This document shows positions 56,933-64,000 of a stretch of DNA of 64,000 nucleotides, piece after piece. The DNA is from Paenibacillus sp. FSL H3-0469 (GTDB taxonomy: Bacteria > Bacillota > Bacilli > Paenibacillales > Paenibacillaceae). Position 1 is the first letter of the stretch; each line of letters begins with the position of its first letter. Made by a program: the position numbers and the translations under genes. Where the stretch lies: NCBI RefSeq assembly GCF_038051945.1, contig NZ_CP150302.1:6944001-7008000 (forward strand), in the 5' to 3' direction. The notes below the pieces were generated by a model, which saw only the letters and a list, made by a program, of their open reading frames with translations, was not told the origin of the DNA and made no database searches.

Positions 56933-58180
56933 ATGATTGGAAGAAAAATAGTAACAGTGGGGCTAAGTCTGGGCTTGCTGCTGGGTTCAGGCGGGGTTAT
57001 GTATGCGGCAGCCGATTATGAAGGACACTGGGCGCAGAAGCCGATTAGCCGCTGGCTGGAAAAGGGATGGCTGAAGGGATACGCGGACGGGTCAGTCCGG
57101 CCGGATCAGGCAATCACCAGAGCGGAATTTATCACGTTGATCAACGGGTTCGCCGGGATAACGGCGGAGAGCAAGGTGAAGGCCGATTTCAGCGATCTGC
57201 CTAAGACGGACTGGGCCTACGAAGAAATCTCTAAAGCACTCGATGCGGGTGTCATCAAGGGTTACGGAGGCACGATTCGTCCGGGCGATCCGGTTATGCG
57301 CCAGGAGGCGGCGATTATGGTGAGCAGATTGCTGTATTATGAGACGGGGAGCACGGAGGTATTATCCCGGTTCAGCGATAAGGATCAGATTGCAGGCTGG
57401 AGCCAAGCCGATGTCGCTGCTATGATCAATGCCGGAGGAATGAGGGGATACCCGGACGGACGGTTTGCTCCAAAACAAGCGATGACCCGGGCCGAAGCGA
57501 TTGCACTGCTGGATTACTACAACGTCACAAGCGGCGGCTTGCAGAGTGTAAATATCAGTCATTCTGAGGGGCTCGGAAGCTTTGAGCCGGGAGCCATCAA
57601 ATACTATAACAATGTCACCGTATCCGGCTATGATGTGCTGCTGCAGAATCTGAAGATTTTTGGAGACCTGGTTCTGGAAGAAGGAATTGGCAACGGAGAG
57701 GTGGACTTGGACAGTGTTGAAGTGTTTGGCAAGGTCATCATACAGGGTAGCGGAGATCCCTCAGTGAAGCTCAAGAACACAACCTTGAACCAAGTGATTG
57801 TGCAGAAGAAGAGCGGAACTGCCCGCCTGGTAACCGAAGGTGCAACATCGGTGAAGGCGGTGTCAGTACAATCTAGTGTGATTCTGGAGGAGGGTGAGGG
57901 TACTGGTGCCGTGCTCACAGATATTGATCTGCCATCCGGCCTTGCAGCCGGACTCGTAGTGACACTTAATGGAAATTTCGGAGACGTGAACATTGAAGCC
58001 AAAGGACCCATCCTCCACTTGCAAAAAGGCTCCATACGCACGGTTAAGACCGCGGCCTCAGCATCAGGGCTTAAGATAGAGCTGGATGAAGGGACAACGG
58101 TTACTCAGGCTATTCTGAATACGTCAACGAAGGTTACGGGAACAGGCAGAGTTCTGGATGTAATCGTGAAAGAAGAATAG
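56933..58180 (+). CDS. Exported SLH-domain protein
   Basis: The start is ATG 56933; GTG 56924 lies inside AGGAGAG. The 415-residue protein has a signal peptide (about 1-27, VMYAAADYEGHW) and three SLH motifs (about 28-75 with GYADGSVRPDQAITRAEF; 90-135 with GYGGTIRPGDPVMRQEA; 150-195 with GYPDGRFAPKQAMTRAEA). SLH domains bind pyruvylated secondary wall polymer. The remaining about 215 residues are a repetitive beta-rich region (VLLQNLKIFGDLVLEE, VFGKVIIQGSG, VKLKNTTLNQVIVQ), like a beta-helix. Surface-attached; ligand unknown. Confidence 0.8.
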   Translation: MIGRKIVTVGLSLGLLLGSGGVMYAAADYEGHWAQKPISRWLEKGWLKGYADGSVRPDQAITRAEFITLINGFAGITAESKVKADFSDLPKTDWAYEEISKALDAGVIKGYGGTIRPGDPVMRQEAAIMVSRLLYYETGSTEVLSRFSDKDQIAGWSQADVAAMINAGGMRGYPDGRFAPKQAMTRAEAIALLDYYNVTSGGLQSVNISHSEGLGSFEPGAIKYYNNVTVSGYDVLLQNLKIFGDLVLEEGIGNGEVDLDSVEVFGKVIIQGSGDPSVKLKNTTLNQVIVQKKSGTARLVTEGATSVKAVSVQSSVILEEGEGTGAVLTDIDLPSGLAAGLVVTLNGNFGDVNIEAKGPILHLQKGSIRTVKTAASASGLKIELDEGTTVTQAILNTSTKVTGTGRVLDVIVKEE

Positions 58181-58257
58181 AATTCTGAATGAAGGGCTGC
58201 TCTTTTCTAAGGGGCGTCATGAGGAGCATTGTGATCAGCATTGCTGTCTGTATAGAT

Positions 58258-58785
58258 CTATATCCCTTTACGCCCCAGGTACTCCCGGTCCAGTATTGCA
58301 TAAAAGTATTGGTTGACCCACTGGTTGTTCCAGTGTATTTCTTCCCGGAATACCCCCTCGCGGACCATCCCTAACCTGTCCAGCACCTGGATGGATGAGG
58401 TATTGTATTCATTGCACATAGCCACGACTCTGTGGGCCTTCCATTCTTCAAAAGCAAGCTTCAAGGCCAGCTGCGCTGCTTCAGTGCAGTAGCCTTGCCC
58501 CCGGTATTCAGGGAAAAGACTGTAGCCCAGTTCCCAGCTCTCGCGCTCTTTCACATACCAGTGTATATGCACTTCCCCTACAGGGGTTGCCTCCGGGGAG
58601 GCGAGCCGGATCACGAATTGTTTGTGCCAGTCGCTATGGATTCGTTCCGCCACAGTCTTCCGGACGGCCTCCTTGTCGGTTGGAATCATATCCTCGAAGG
58701 GCCAGAGCGAGGTGCTGGTCTCCAGATCTGTGATGAAATCGATATCGTCCGGGGTGACCGGAGATAATGTGATTCTTGCATTCAT
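58258..58785 (-). CDS. GNAT acetyltransferase (RimJ/RimL-like)
   Basis: Start ATG 58785 follows GGAGGG. The 175-residue protein shows ELGYSLFPEYRGQGYCTEAAQLAL (acetyl-CoA loop R-G-x-G-Y) and NTSSIQVLDRLGMVREG, the RimJ/RimL type. It acetylates a protein or small-molecule amine. It lies downstream of the amidohydrolase gene on the same strand, 17 bases apart. Confidence 0.85.
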   Translation of the reverse strand: MNARITLSPVTPDDIDFITDLETSTSLWPFEDMIPTDKEAVRKTVAERIHSDWHKQFVIRLASPEATPVGEVHIHWYVKERESWELGYSLFPEYRGQGYCTEAAQLALKLAFEEWKAHRVVAMCNEYNTSSIQVLDRLGMVREGVFREEIHWNNQWVNQYFYAILDREYLGRKGI

Positions 58786-58802
58786 TTTGCAATACCCTCC
58801 TG

Positions 58803-59966
58803 CTAGTATGATTTCGATACGATCTTGCCGTCTTTCATTACGCATATGACCTGACGCAGGTTATTAATATCCGCCAGCGGATCTCCCCCGACGACCAACA
58901 GATCGGCCCTCTTGCCTGTCTCAATGGTACCGAGTTCATGATCCAGCTTACAGATTTTGGCACCGGATGAAGTGGCGGCCATAATAATCTGCATCGGGGA
59001 GAGGCCGGCTTGTCCTAACAGCTGGATCTCTTTCCACGGCATACCGGCTCTGTACCACGGAGGAGCTTCTTCGATAAAATCATCCCCCAGGCCAATCTCC
59101 CCGCCCGCCTGAATAAATCTCCAGAGATTATCCAGGCCTTGCTCCAGCAGCGGCGCTCCGAATTTGTCCTGGAACATCTGGAGTACGGTGAGTGTGGGGA
59201 CGATTCGGATGCTCCTGCTCACCATTTGCCTTATCAGTTGATCGTCCAGCCGGTCGTAAATCATATGCGCAGCATCGCTGATCCCAGCATCCACCAGAAT
59301 CTGAAGATTGCGCGCACTTGTAACATGAGCAGATACGTAAGTGCCCATGCTCCGGGCCTCCCGGCAGATCGCTTCAAGAATCTCCTGATTCAGCTGGGGC
59401 AGTCCGGCGGTAGCAGGATCGTAGCCGTCTTCCAGCGCTGTTTTGATGAAATGTATTCCTTGTTCCAGGACTTCACGGACCTTAAGCCGCGCCTCATCCA
59501 CACTCTCTACGCCGATAGGTTCCTGACCACCGTAACCGCCTGGAGCCGTGAAGACCTTGCCAGACGTAAGAATTCTGGGAAAAGCACCGCTCTCCAGCTG
59601 CCGCGTATGTGTGACTACATCGTCAATCGATGCTGCCGTAGTCATTCCCTCATCGCGGATCGTAGTAATTCCTTCTGCAAGGCACGCGGCCAAATATTCC
59701 GTATGATATCCGTGCAGCGGCTCATTCTGTATGTACTTGAAGCTTGTATGGGCATGGGTGTGAATGAACCCCGGCAAAACGAACAGACCCTCCAGGTCGA
59801 TCACTTTAGTTGCGGAGTCAGGCCCGGATCTCCCGTTAATGTCACTTTGCTGTGTTATGGTGCCGAAGCGGCCATTAACAATCTCAATGTTTGTATGATG
59901 CAGCGGCGGCCGTCCGGTTCCATCGATTACCGTTCCGTTCACCAGCAAGATGCGCTCATTTCCCAT
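58803..59966 (-). CDS. Amidohydrolase
   Basis: The start is uncertain: ATG 59966 is chosen; GTG 60008 is possible. A 387-residue protein with the metal-dependent hydrolase pattern FVLPGFIHTHAHTSF (HxH pair), FIKTALEDGYDP (Lys ligand), YVSAHVTSARNLQ (His), AAHMIYDRL (His), and a C-terminal TGKRADLLVVGGDPL that is standard for imidazolonepropionase/prolidase-like amidohydrolases. Substrate unknown. It probably forms an operon with the GNAT gene. Confidence 0.85.
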   Translation of the reverse strand: MGNERILLVNGTVIDGTGRPPLHHTNIEIVNGRFGTITQQSDINGRSGPDSATKVIDLEGLFVLPGFIHTHAHTSFKYIQNEPLHGYHTEYLAACLAEGITTIRDEGMTTAASIDDVVTHTRQLESGAFPRILTSGKVFTAPGGYGGQEPIGVESVDEARLKVREVLEQGIHFIKTALEDGYDPATAGLPQLNQEILEAICREARSMGTYVSAHVTSARNLQILVDAGISDAAHMIYDRLDDQLIRQMVSRSIRIVPTLTVLQMFQDKFGAPLLEQGLDNLWRFIQAGGEIGLGDDFIEEAPPWYRAGMPWKEIQLLGQAGLSPMQIIMAATSSGAKICKLDHELGTIETGKRADLLVVGGDPLADINNLRQVICVMKDGKIVSKSY

Positions 59967-60256
59967 GGTGGAAGCGTCCTCTCCGTTAAGGTAGTTGTCT
60001 TTCCTCACAAAGTATAGGGCTTTCCCCCTAGCGGATATAGATAATATTCTTTTTGGAAACGTTCGTTGCTTACCGTACTATCGTTCCGCAACAGGTGCCG
60101 GTGAATGAAGATTGGTTGTTTGGGCGGCTGCCAAGTGTGGTAAGTAACATAACGTACAGCCAAGCAGGCACACTGCCTGATGCATAAACACCAGACCTTA
60201 AGCCATGCTAACATGATTAATCAACATTACTGTGGACAGCGAAAGGAGAATGGATT

Positions 60257-61129
60257 ATGCCAGACACTAACAAACAACCTGTCAAAACCCTGCCCCCGCA
60301 GGTACAGGATCAACGCCCGGGAATTGAGAGTGAGATGAACCCGCTCCCGGAGTTTGAGACACCGGCGTATAAGGCAGCAGGCAAGCTGCTGGGCAAGGCC
60401 GCGCTCATTACCGGAGGCGACAGCGGGATCGGGCGTGCGGTTGCCGTTCATTTTGCCAAGGAGGGAGCGGATGTAGTGATCTCCTACTTGAACGAGCATG
60501 AGGATGCGGAAGAGACCAAGCGCCAGGTGGAGCAGGAGGGCAGAACATGCATTCTGATCGCCGGGGATATTGGGGACGAATGCTTCTGTCAGAGCCTGAT
60601 TCGTCAAACCGTTGAAGGACTCGGCAAGCTCGACATTCTGATCAACAACGCGGCAGAGCAGCATCCGCAGGATAAGATTGAGGACATTACGGCAGAGCAG
60701 CTGGAGCGTACGTTCCGGACGAATATTTTCTCCATGTTCTATCTGACCAAGGCAGCCATGCCTCATCTTAAAAAAGGTGCTACGATCATAAACACCACCT
60801 CCATCACGGCGTATCGCGGCAGCCCGCAGCTGCTGGACTATTCGTCCACCAAGGGAGCGATTCTCAGCTTCACCCGTTCGCTGTCGATGAATCTGGCCGA
60901 TAAAGGCATCCGCGTGAACGCGGTAGCGCCTGGACCGATCTGGACCCCGCTGATTCCGTCAACCTTTGACGCGAAGAAGGTCAGTGAGTTCGGCGGCACC
61001 CAGCCGATGAAGCGCCCGGGACAGCCTGAAGAGCTGGCACCGGCTTATGTATACCTGGCCTCGGACGATTCCTCCTATGTGAGCGGACAGGTGATGCATG
61101 TGAACGGCGGCGAGGTTGTCAACGGCTGA
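60257..61129 (+). CDS. Short-chain dehydrogenase/reductase
   Basis: A 290-residue protein with an about 45-residue N-terminal extension (Pro-rich, PGIESEMNPLPEFE), then the SDR core: TGGDSGIGRAV (cofactor loop), NNAAEQ, and catalytic Ser with YSSTKGA (Tyr and Lys). The extension is typical of the YdaD/YhdF/YhxD general-stress SDRs of Bacillus. It reduces an unknown carbonyl or oxidises an alcohol. GAAAGGAG precedes the ATG. Confidence 0.85.
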   Translation: MPDTNKQPVKTLPPQVQDQRPGIESEMNPLPEFETPAYKAAGKLLGKAALITGGDSGIGRAVAVHFAKEGADVVISYLNEHEDAEETKRQVEQEGRTCILIAGDIGDECFCQSLIRQTVEGLGKLDILINNAAEQHPQDKIEDITAEQLERTFRTNIFSMFYLTKAAMPHLKKGATIINTTSITAYRGSPQLLDYSSTKGAILSFTRSLSMNLADKGIRVNAVAPGPIWTPLIPSTFDAKKVSEFGGTQPMKRPGQPEELAPAYVYLASDDSSYVSGQVMHVNGGEVVNG

Positions 61130-61186
61130 TGGGTGTAGAATAAGATCTGGATGCAGATTTGTGTGCAACATATAAATTCTATTTTT

Positions 61187-61221
61187 AAAAAAGCCTAACC
61201 GCTTGCCGGCAGGCTTTTTTT
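61187..61221 (+). terminator. Terminator
   Basis: AAAAAAGCCT / AGGCTTTTTT with a GCCGGC-containing loop, T-rich tail. Confidence 0.75.
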
Positions 61222-61288
61222 CTGCGCTTGTAACTATTACAATATATTTCCGTCTATTTAGTTAATTGGATATGAAAAGGGGATTGGG

Positions 61289-61825
61289 ATGCTTAGAAAA
61301 AAAGGATTCATTCTATCTGCAGCGGGGATTTTTGTTTTTCTGGTAGTGTTCATTTACTTGACTCCTTTTGCAGGGAGACTTGTGGCAAATACAAGATTGG
61401 AAGGAAAGGCAAAAAGCATTGGGGTTAGAATTACACAGGAATCACCGCCGCTACCCCTTGTTACTTCCGGGAAAACCCAAATTCCGGTTACCCAAAGCAG
61501 CTATTGCTGGGGGAAATTAGGATGTGCGGATTATATAGGAGGACAATCCATGGTACAGGGGGTTACTCCCACTGTTATAGAACCTGAGGGGGGGATCCAT
61601 GTTGCTTTTACTTATAAACCGGCACCCGGCGGGTTAACCGTTCAGCAATTTGCCGATGATAAAGAAGTGCAAATTCCATTGCAGAACGGCTCTTTTAATG
61701 CTCCAAAAGAACAAGGCGTTTATTACTATGGCATATCAGCATTCTGGACAACCGAGGATGGTAAATTTTCAGAAGGGAGTTCATCTGTGGTTTTTGTAAT
61801 TGAAGTAAAATCTACGAAAGAATAG
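61289..61825 (+). CDS. Exported protein, unknown
   Basis: A 178-residue protein with one N-terminal helix (about 8-25), then a beta-rich outside domain with two Cys (YCWGKLGCADY) that could form a disulfide, and FVIEVKSTKE at the end. AAAAGGGG precedes the ATG. It is lower in GC than its neighbours. No family recognised. Confidence 0.55.
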   Translation: MLRKKGFILSAAGIFVFLVVFIYLTPFAGRLVANTRLEGKAKSIGVRITQESPPLPLVTSGKTQIPVTQSSYCWGKLGCADYIGGQSMVQGVTPTVIEPEGGIHVAFTYKPAPGGLTVQQFADDKEVQIPLQNGSFNAPKEQGVYYYGISAFWTTEDGKFSEGSSSVVFVIEVKSTKE

Positions 61826-61887
61826 CCCTAAGAGGAATAATATGCTAATATACAACAAGCAAGACGAAACAACCGCATAGAACGATC

Positions 61888-61972
61888 ACTAGGGGTGCCG
61901 CAAGGCTGAGACGGGCGTAGTTGCCTGGACCCTTTGAACCTGATCTGGTTTATACCAGCGTAGGGAAGTGGA
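61888..61972 (+). promoter_or_regulatory. TPP riboswitch (THI element)
   Basis: The core words are present in order: AGGGGTGCC, GGCTGAGA, ACCCTTTGAACCTGATCTGG, ACCAGCGTAGGGAAGTGG. It binds thiamine pyrophosphate. The downstream terminator at 62029-62061 makes this a transcription-termination switch for the thi genes. Confidence 0.95.
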
Positions 61973-62028
61973 GAACGAATATTGCAGCGGGGGTATACGG
62001 CAAGTGCCGGTATTCCTGTTTCTATTCC

Positions 62029-62061
62029 AGACTGCTTCCTTTACGGGGGGCGGTCTTTTTT
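62029..62061 (+). terminator. Riboswitch expression-platform terminator
   Basis: AGACTGCTTCC / GGGGGGCGGTCT is followed by TTTTTT. With TPP bound, transcription should stop here. Confidence 0.75.
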
Positions 62062-62112
62062 GTGTTGTGGAGTGGTGCAGAGTGAGCTGGAACAGACGGG
62101 AGGGGAAGGTCG

Positions 62113-62736
62113 TTGTACGAAATTCATGCGGTCTCGGATGGGCGGCTACCGCCTGAAGCGCTGGCTGAATGGGCCGCGGCGGTGCATTCTATGGTGGATT
62201 ATATCCAGCTCCGCGAAAAATCCATGCCCGCCCGCGAACTGCTGGCGGCGGCGCAGCAGATGCTTCAGGCCGGAGTACCGCCATCGAAGCTGGTCATTAA
62301 TGATAGGATCGATGTTGCCCTGGCCGCCGGGGCAGGCGGTGTACAGTTAGCCTGGCATAGCCTCCCGCCAGCCGCAGTGCGCGGCCTTGCACCGGGCCTG
62401 CGGATCGGCAGATCGGTCCACTCGCAGGAAGAGGCGGCGGAAGCTGGAAGGCAGGGAGCAGACTTCTGCCTCTACGGGCATGTGTTCCCTACGGCCTGCA
62501 AGCCCGGACAGCAGGCACGCGGACTGGAGCAGCTGGCCGAGGCTGTCCGCTGGAACCGCATACCGCTGATTGCGCTCGGAGGGATTACCCCGGGCAATGC
62601 CGGAGCGGTGCTGGCCCAAGGGGCGGCTGGCATTGCTGTCATGTCGGGGATCTGCGGAGCTCCTGACCCGGTGGCAGCAGCCCGTGCTTATAGGGAAGCG
62701 GTTCACAGGGCGGCAGAGCAGTCTTGTAACCCATGA
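62113..62736 (+). CDS. tenI: Thiazole tautomerase (TenI-like, ThiE family)
   Basis: TTG 62113 follows AGGGGAAGG. The 207-residue TIM-barrel protein has IQLREKSMPARELL, LVINDRIDVALAAGAGGVQL and IPLIALGGITPGNA, the ThiE/TenI pattern. GVQLAWHSLP in place of the GVHLGQ-D of ThiE, and its place with thiS-thiG, favour TenI, which aromatises the thiazole tautomer. It could also be ThiE; the active-site details decide. Confidence 0.7.
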   Translation: MYEIHAVSDGRLPPEALAEWAAAVHSMVDYIQLREKSMPARELLAAAQQMLQAGVPPSKLVINDRIDVALAAGAGGVQLAWHSLPPAAVRGLAPGLRIGRSVHSQEEAAEAGRQGADFCLYGHVFPTACKPGQQARGLEQLAEAVRWNRIPLIALGGITPGNAGAVLAQGAAGIAVMSGICGAPDPVAAARAYREAVHRAAEQSCNP

Positions 62737-62775
62737 TATGGATCAAGTAAAAGGCACAGCAGGAGGTGAACAGGC

Positions 62776-62979
62776 ATGATTGTGACCGTTAACGGGACCC
62801 GCCAGAGGGTGGAAGAGAGCTGCCGGACGCTGGCGGATCTGCTGGCCCGGCCCGAGTGGGCCGGGAAGCTGGTCATTGTCGAGCTGAACGGCGAGCTTGC
62901 CGGAAGAGAGGTTTATGGCGATACGTTACTGAATGAAGGGGACCGGATTGAGCTGGTTCATTTTGTAGGCGGAGGCTGA
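62776..62979 (+). CDS. thiS: Sulfur carrier protein ThiS
   Basis: A 67-residue ubiquitin-like protein; AGGAGG precedes ATG 62776. It ends in VGGG, i.e. with a C-terminal Gly-Gly that is adenylated and carries the thiocarboxylate for thiazole formation. It lies between tenI and thiG. Confidence 0.9.
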   Translation: MIVTVNGTRQRVEESCRTLADLLARPEWAGKLVIVELNGELAGREVYGDTLLNEGDRIELVHFVGGG

Positions 62980-63009
62980 ACACAAAGACTTATCCCAGGA
63001 GGCGTTAAG

Positions 63010-63774
63010 ATGCAAGATCCATTGATGATTGGCGGCGTGACTCTAACCAGCAGACTATTCATTGGCACCGGAAAATACAGCCGTAACACTCTTATTCCCG
63101 AGGTCATTACGCGCTCAGGCTCACAGGTCATTACCGTTGCCCTGCGCCGGGTGGACCCGGAGAGCAGTGACAATATTGTCAGCCATATTCCATCCCATAT
63201 GACTTTACTGCCTAATACCTCTGGTGCGCGCACCGCAGAAGAGGCGGTACGTATTGCCCGGCTGGCGAGATCGGCGGGGCTGGGAAACTGGGTGAAGATT
63301 GAGGTCATCAATGACCAGAAATACTTGCTGCCGGATAACATGGAGACCATCCGGGCGACCGAGATCCTTGCAGCAGAGGGCTTCGTGGTGCTTCCGTACA
63401 TGAGTCCTGATCTGTCCGCTGCCCTGCGGCTGAAGGCAGCGGGGGCTGCGGCTGTGATGCCGCTAGGGGCACCGATCGGGTCCAACCGCGGGCTGCAGAC
63501 CAAGGAGCTGATCCGGATTCTGATCTCCGAGACGGATCTGCCGGTGATCGTGGATGCCGGAATCGGCAGACCGTCCGAGGCGGCTGAGGCGATGGAGATG
63601 GGCGCTGCTGCGGTCCTGCTCAATACAGCGATTGCCACCGCCTCAGATCCGCTGCTGATGGCAGAAGCCTTCCGTGATGCGGTATCCGCCGGGCGCAAAG
63701 CTTATCTCGCCGGACTGGGCCCTGTGGAGGAGACGGCGGCAGCCTCTTCACCGTTGACCGGATTCTTGGCCTGA
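63010..63774 (+). CDS. thiG: Thiazole synthase ThiG
   Basis: A 254-residue TIM-barrel protein; CAGGAGG precedes ATG 63010. It shows FIGTGKYSR, the NWVKIEVI segment (Lys forming a Schiff base with deoxyxylulose phosphate), VMPLGAPIGSNRGL and VIVDAGIGRPSEA. It joins sulfur from ThiS, the glycine imine and the sugar to make the thiazole. The gene spacing shows an operon with thiS and thiH. Confidence 0.95.
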   Translation: MQDPLMIGGVTLTSRLFIGTGKYSRNTLIPEVITRSGSQVITVALRRVDPESSDNIVSHIPSHMTLLPNTSGARTAEEAVRIARLARSAGLGNWVKIEVINDQKYLLPDNMETIRATEILAAEGFVVLPYMSPDLSAALRLKAAGAAAVMPLGAPIGSNRGLQTKELIRILISETDLPVIVDAGIGRPSEAAEAMEMGAAAVLLNTAIATASDPLLMAEAFRDAVSAGRKAYLAGLGPVEETAAASSPLTGFLA

Positions 63775-63803
63775 CAGATGGAATAGGGAGGAGAGGAACG
63801 GTT

Positions 63804-64000
63804 ATGAGCTTTTATGAGACGATGGCCCGGCTGGAGCAGCTTCCTTACGGGACGCTATGGAGCCGTTATACGGCAGAGGATGTGAAGCGCGCGCTTCGTG
63901 CAGAGCAGGTGGATGAAGAAGGGCTGATGGCCCTGCTGTCACCGGCAGCGGAGCCTTATCTGGAGGAGATGGCACATAAGGCGCACCGGTTGACGCGTAC
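63804..64000 (+). CDS. thiH: 2-iminoacetate synthase ThiH, 3' end cut by window
   Basis: Starts at ATG 63804 with GGGAGGAGAGG upstream and runs off the end. The visible about 65 residues (SFYETMARLEQL, later AAEPYLEEMAHKAHRLTR) match the N-terminus of ThiH, a radical-SAM enzyme that makes the glycine imine from tyrosine. The Cys cluster lies beyond the window. Position after thiG supports it. Confidence 0.75.
   Translation, partial: MSFYETMARLEQLPYGTLWSRYTAEDVKRALRAEQVDEEGLMALLSPAAEPYLEEMAHKAHRLTR

Overview
The window looks like a Paenibacillus-type genome (endospore-forming Firmicute; inference from gene order and protein families). The support is the core block from about 33.5 kb onward. 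It carries yheA-like, ytoI, ytpI, ytrI, ytrH, dnaE, a pgpA-like gene, accD, accA, pyk, fxsA, ytvI, citZ, icd and mdh, nearly the Bacillus subtilis ytoI-to-mdh order. It also has tandem YheC/YheD spore-coat ATP-grasp genes, SLH-domain and copper-amine-oxidase-stalk surface proteins, and TTG/GTG starts behind strong AGGAGG ribosome binding sites.

Region 1 (1-7.1 kb) is the tail of a Tad/Flp-type pilus operon: TadE-like proteins and CpaB. It runs, with short gaps or overlaps, into a surface-protein module of WxL-like proteins, a DUF916 (WxL-interacting) protein with a C-terminal anchor, and a large RCC1-like protein that ends in the same WxL-like domain. Region 2 (7.1-13.6 kb) holds unknown small genes, a P-loop protein, a Doc-type toxin-antitoxin pair, a ribbon-helix-helix regulator with its own operator-like dyad, two secreted proteins (copper-amine-oxidase stalk; CARDB), a 26-residue hydrophobic peptide gene and a type IV prepilin peptidase gene. 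Region 3 (13.7-20.4 kb) is AT-rich and defence-like: a BcgI/type I-like restriction-modification protein with nuclease and methylase in one chain, its specificity subunit, an unknown membrane protein and a DUF2971 protein. The restriction-modification genes are bracketed by two copies of a roughly 640 bp block (peptide, prepilin peptidase, putative small RNA); the second copy is decayed.

Region 4 (20.4-27.4 kb) contains a kelch protein and a cohesin/dockerin-like protein bracketed by a 37 bp direct repeat, an orphan gene, a WYL/HTH mini-operon with a broken third gene, and two exported proteins including a thermonuclease with an Excalibur domain. Several exported proteins of regions 1-4 share Pro/Thr-rich linkers. 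The accessory part ends at a 44-codon remnant of a fifth YheC/YheD gene, which marks the junction with the core chromosome.

Region 5 (27.4-64 kb) is core chromosome: a GNAT gene, four tandem YheC/YheD genes, sporulation genes, replication (dnaE), fatty-acid synthesis (accDA), glycolysis (pyk), TCA cycle (citZ-icd-mdh), an SLH protein, and a thiamine thiazole operon (tenI-thiS-thiG-thiH) under a TPP riboswitch. Two long non-coding gaps (41.9-42.8 kb and 50.6-51.2 kb) carry intergenic repeat arrays with the same two-direct/two-inverted geometry and a period of about 50 bp. All calls are from reading the sequence and family knowledge; no database search was run.
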